Positions 4,024 through 5,396 of a stretch of 5,396 bases of DNA are shown here, one piece after another. Source of the stretch: Clostridia bacterium (GTDB taxonomy: Bacteria; Bacillota; Clostridia; Christensenellales; UBA1242); assembly GCA_016290255.1 (NCBI GenBank), contig JAEETG010000035.1, positions 1 through 5,396 of the forward strand, written 5' to 3'. Each line of letters starts with the position of its first letter. The first letter of the stretch is position 1. The notes beneath the pieces were generated by a model, which was not told where the DNA came from, searched no databases, and worked only from the letters and a program-made list of their open reading frames with translations. Both the position numbers and the translations under genes were made by a program.

Positions 4024-5396
4024 AATAAAAATTCAAATCTAACTGATGCTGAAATCAGCAACAAAGTTCAGGAAGAACCAACCGATTCAAACATCGTTGT
4101 TAAAGAAATCACAGGCTATGAAGTTCATGATGATGCTAGCTCATATACTGGTGGAATTTCAATTCATAACAACAAATCATGGTGTAAAGTTTACATTAGG
4201 TATGACACAACCTATATTTCTTCTGTTTCGATATACAACGTTGATGCATGGGCAGATTATAACTCTCGTGGATATCATTGGGATGATGCTGCGTTTGATT
4301 TAAACCCTCAACCTGGTTTAAGTTGGGCAGTTGATAGTTTTTCATTTTATGTGAGGAGGGGAAGTTCAGATGCTGCCTATGATGATCCTGTGAATGCATC
4401 TTCAAGTGAATGGAACGATGACACTGGTTATCAATCTTTTTCGAGAAGTAATAATCAATTTTGGAATGATGGTTGGTCAGACAGTGGTAGTGGACTAAAT
4501 GGGTCAATTCAGCAAATTTTCTATATAAACACTGTTGGAGATGGTTTGTTTAACAACGGATGGTCATCAAGCCCTTGGGTTCAAGGGTGTGACTATGGTG
4601 GAACACCAACTTGGGGTGGATCAGCGGTATATGGGTCAACTAGGGTTGCATGGTATAATTCAAGTCTTGCCTCATTAAGCGGAGCTCCAACTCTCCCTGG
4701 AACATATTATGCAAGAGTTTATAGTTCTGGTTTAGGTAATGTTAGATCAATTTACAGTGATTATATGCAATTCACAATCACTGGCTCAGTTGCGGAAGGA
4801 TCTGATGTCGCTCATGGAAATTATGAATATAAAATTTTTGGTATGACACTATATCATAAAGAGGCTTATCTCAAAGTTGATGTTATGTATGATCCCGCTT
4901 GTGTTAGTGATTGTTCCATAACAGGGATGAGTGCCGAAAATTCGAATCCACCAATTGTAAAGTGGAATTCACCAGCTTTTGTTTTAACTCCAAGGTCAGG
5001 GCTTTCTTGGGCAGCATCCAGTTTTAGTTTGCCTGTTTATGCTTATGGACCAGAGAGAAATTCAACAGCTTCCTCTTTTTTCCAAACCCCATCAACTTTA
5101 GCATCATCAGTGTCGCCCACAAGCACCACTTTTTCTTTGTCAGGGAACACATTAACAGCTGCATCTCCTTATTCTTATTCTGGAAGTGGTAATAACACAA
5201 CTTATTACAGCACAATATATATTCCAATTGCAAATGTGAAACTGTTTAACAATTCTTGGGCAGTCAATCCATCAATCGCAAGTTGGACTTATGGTGGGAC
5301 GGCCTCCGACCCACAAGGGGTTGCAAACTATAGTGGAACAACAACTTATGCATATTATGATGTGAACCAAAATCAACTAAGCAGCAAACCAACAAC
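3931..5396 (+). CDS. Large secreted or surface protein with tandem Ig-like modules (3' end outside window)
   Basis: A GTG-initiated frame runs uninterrupted for 488 codons to the right edge. An in-frame TAA at 3925-3927 prevents an earlier start, and GGGGAG (3914-3919) lies 11 nt upstream. The N-terminus, PKSKK followed by a hydrophobic stretch (7-30), is a signal peptide or anchor; cleavage after LFISA (residue 31) is possible and no lipobox is seen. A hydrophilic linker (32-60) leads to two copies of a composite module. Each has a beta-rich domain of unknown family with a GLSWA...SFS motif (129-139; 357-367), a variable linker, and a W-x-YG Ig-like domain starting LFNN (206-285; 438 to the edge). 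The first Ig-like copy shows the typical ending PTLPGTYYARV. Composition is rich in Ser, Tyr, Gly, Asn and Trp. Such proteins in Bacillota are usually cell-surface adhesins or structural proteins; ligand and anchor are not visible here. Confidence 0.88.
   Translation, partial: MPKSKKIGLIILTLAIVFATICLFAVLFISANKNSNLTDAEISNKVQEEPTDSNIVVKEITGYEVHDDASSYTGGISIHNNKSWCKVYIRYDTTYISSVSIYNVDAWADYNSRGYHWDDAAFDLNPQPGLSWAVDSFSFYVRRGSSDAAYDDPVNASSSEWNDDTGYQSFSRSNNQFWNDGWSDSGSGLNGSIQQIFYINTVGDGLFNNGWSSSPWVQGCDYGGTPTWGGSAVYGSTRVAWYNSSLASLSGAPTLPGTYYARVYSSGLGNVRSIYSDYMQFTITGSVAEGSDVAHGNYEYKIFGMTLYHKEAYLKVDVMYDPACVSDCSITGMSAENSNPPIVKWNSPAFVLTPRSGLSWAASSFSLPVYAYGPERNSTASSFFQTPSTLASSVSPTSTTFSLSGNTLTAASPYSYSGSGNNTTYYSTIYIPIANVKLFNNSWAVNPSIASWTYGGTASDPQGVANYSGTTTYAYYDVNQNQLSSKPT
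4117..4785 (+). repeat. Composite protein module, copy 1 (residues about 63-285)
   Basis: This is the first copy of a two-domain unit. The beta-rich part runs from Tyr63 to about Arg143 and includes LNPQPGLSWAVDSFSF. A linker (about 144-190) is rich in Trp, Asn, Asp, Ser and Gly. The Ig-like part (about 204-285) contains LFNNGW, CDYGGTPT, YGSTRVAWY and PTLPGTYYARV. Compared with copy 2, the GLSWA motifs are 228 residues apart and the LFNN motifs 232 apart. The copies are alike as protein but clearly diverged as DNA, so the duplication is old. Confidence 0.75.
4822..5396 (+). repeat. Composite protein module, copy 2 (residues from about 298, truncated by window)
   Basis: This is the second copy of the unit: a beta-rich part with VLTPRSGLSWAASSFSL, then a Ser/Thr-rich linker (about 378-427), then an Ig-like domain starting VKLFNNSW with WTYGGTASDP. 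It continues to LSSKPT at the edge, where copy 1 has LSGAPT. The end of the Ig-like fold (the 'P-G-T-Y-Y' strand in copy 1) should lie just past the window. Copy 2 has a CVSDC pair (Cys324, Cys328) that copy 1 lacks. Confidence 0.72.

Noticed and set aside
4046..4303. 85-codon + strand open frame
   Set aside because: It lies wholly inside the long GTG-started surface-protein frame, lacks a ribosome binding site and has no protein-like pattern.
4196..4507. 103-codon minus-strand open frame, His/Gln-rich
   Set aside because: It is the antisense shadow of the surface-protein gene; its His and Gln bias comes from reversed Asp/Gly/Trp/Ser codons.

Overview
The window is AT-rich bacterial chromosome using the standard genetic code: TGA is a real stop at the end of ruvA. 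It has Shine-Dalgarno sites of the AAGGAG type. A RuvC resolvase beside RuvAB, a YajC homologue and a secreted protein with tandem Ig-like 'W-x-YG' domains together suggest a Bacillota member of the Clostridia type, plausibly a gut lineage. Most Bacilli use RecU instead of RuvC. This placement is inferred from gene content, not from a search.

Layout, all genes on the + strand. (1) 1-847: the 3' part of a GT4-type glycosyltransferase, closed by a hairpin terminator that includes its stop codon. (2) 941-3076: a compact ruvC-ruvA-ruvB operon (gaps of 10 and 5 nt) with its own promoter candidate. It encodes the Holliday-junction branch-migration and resolution machine, and all catalytic motifs are intact. 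A weak A/T-rich hairpin follows. (3) 3202-3735: yajC, a Sec translocon accessory membrane protein with a long Lys/Glu-rich tail. It has its own promoter and terminator, and no secD/secF follows. (4) 3931 to the right edge: the start of a large secreted or surface protein. It begins at GTG and is open for 488 codons to the edge. After a signal peptide or anchor it holds two copies of a roughly 230-residue composite module. Each copy is a beta-rich domain of unknown family followed by a W-x-YG Ig-like domain; the second copy is cut by the window edge.

The first three blocks are conserved housekeeping or envelope functions. The surface-protein gene is the accessory part and holds the most interesting features: a composite tandem duplication, a perfect 10-bp inverted repeat over the predicted -10 box, and a duplicated Shine-Dalgarno-like segment just before the GTG. 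I found no RNA genes, CRISPR arrays, insertion sequences or phage genes.
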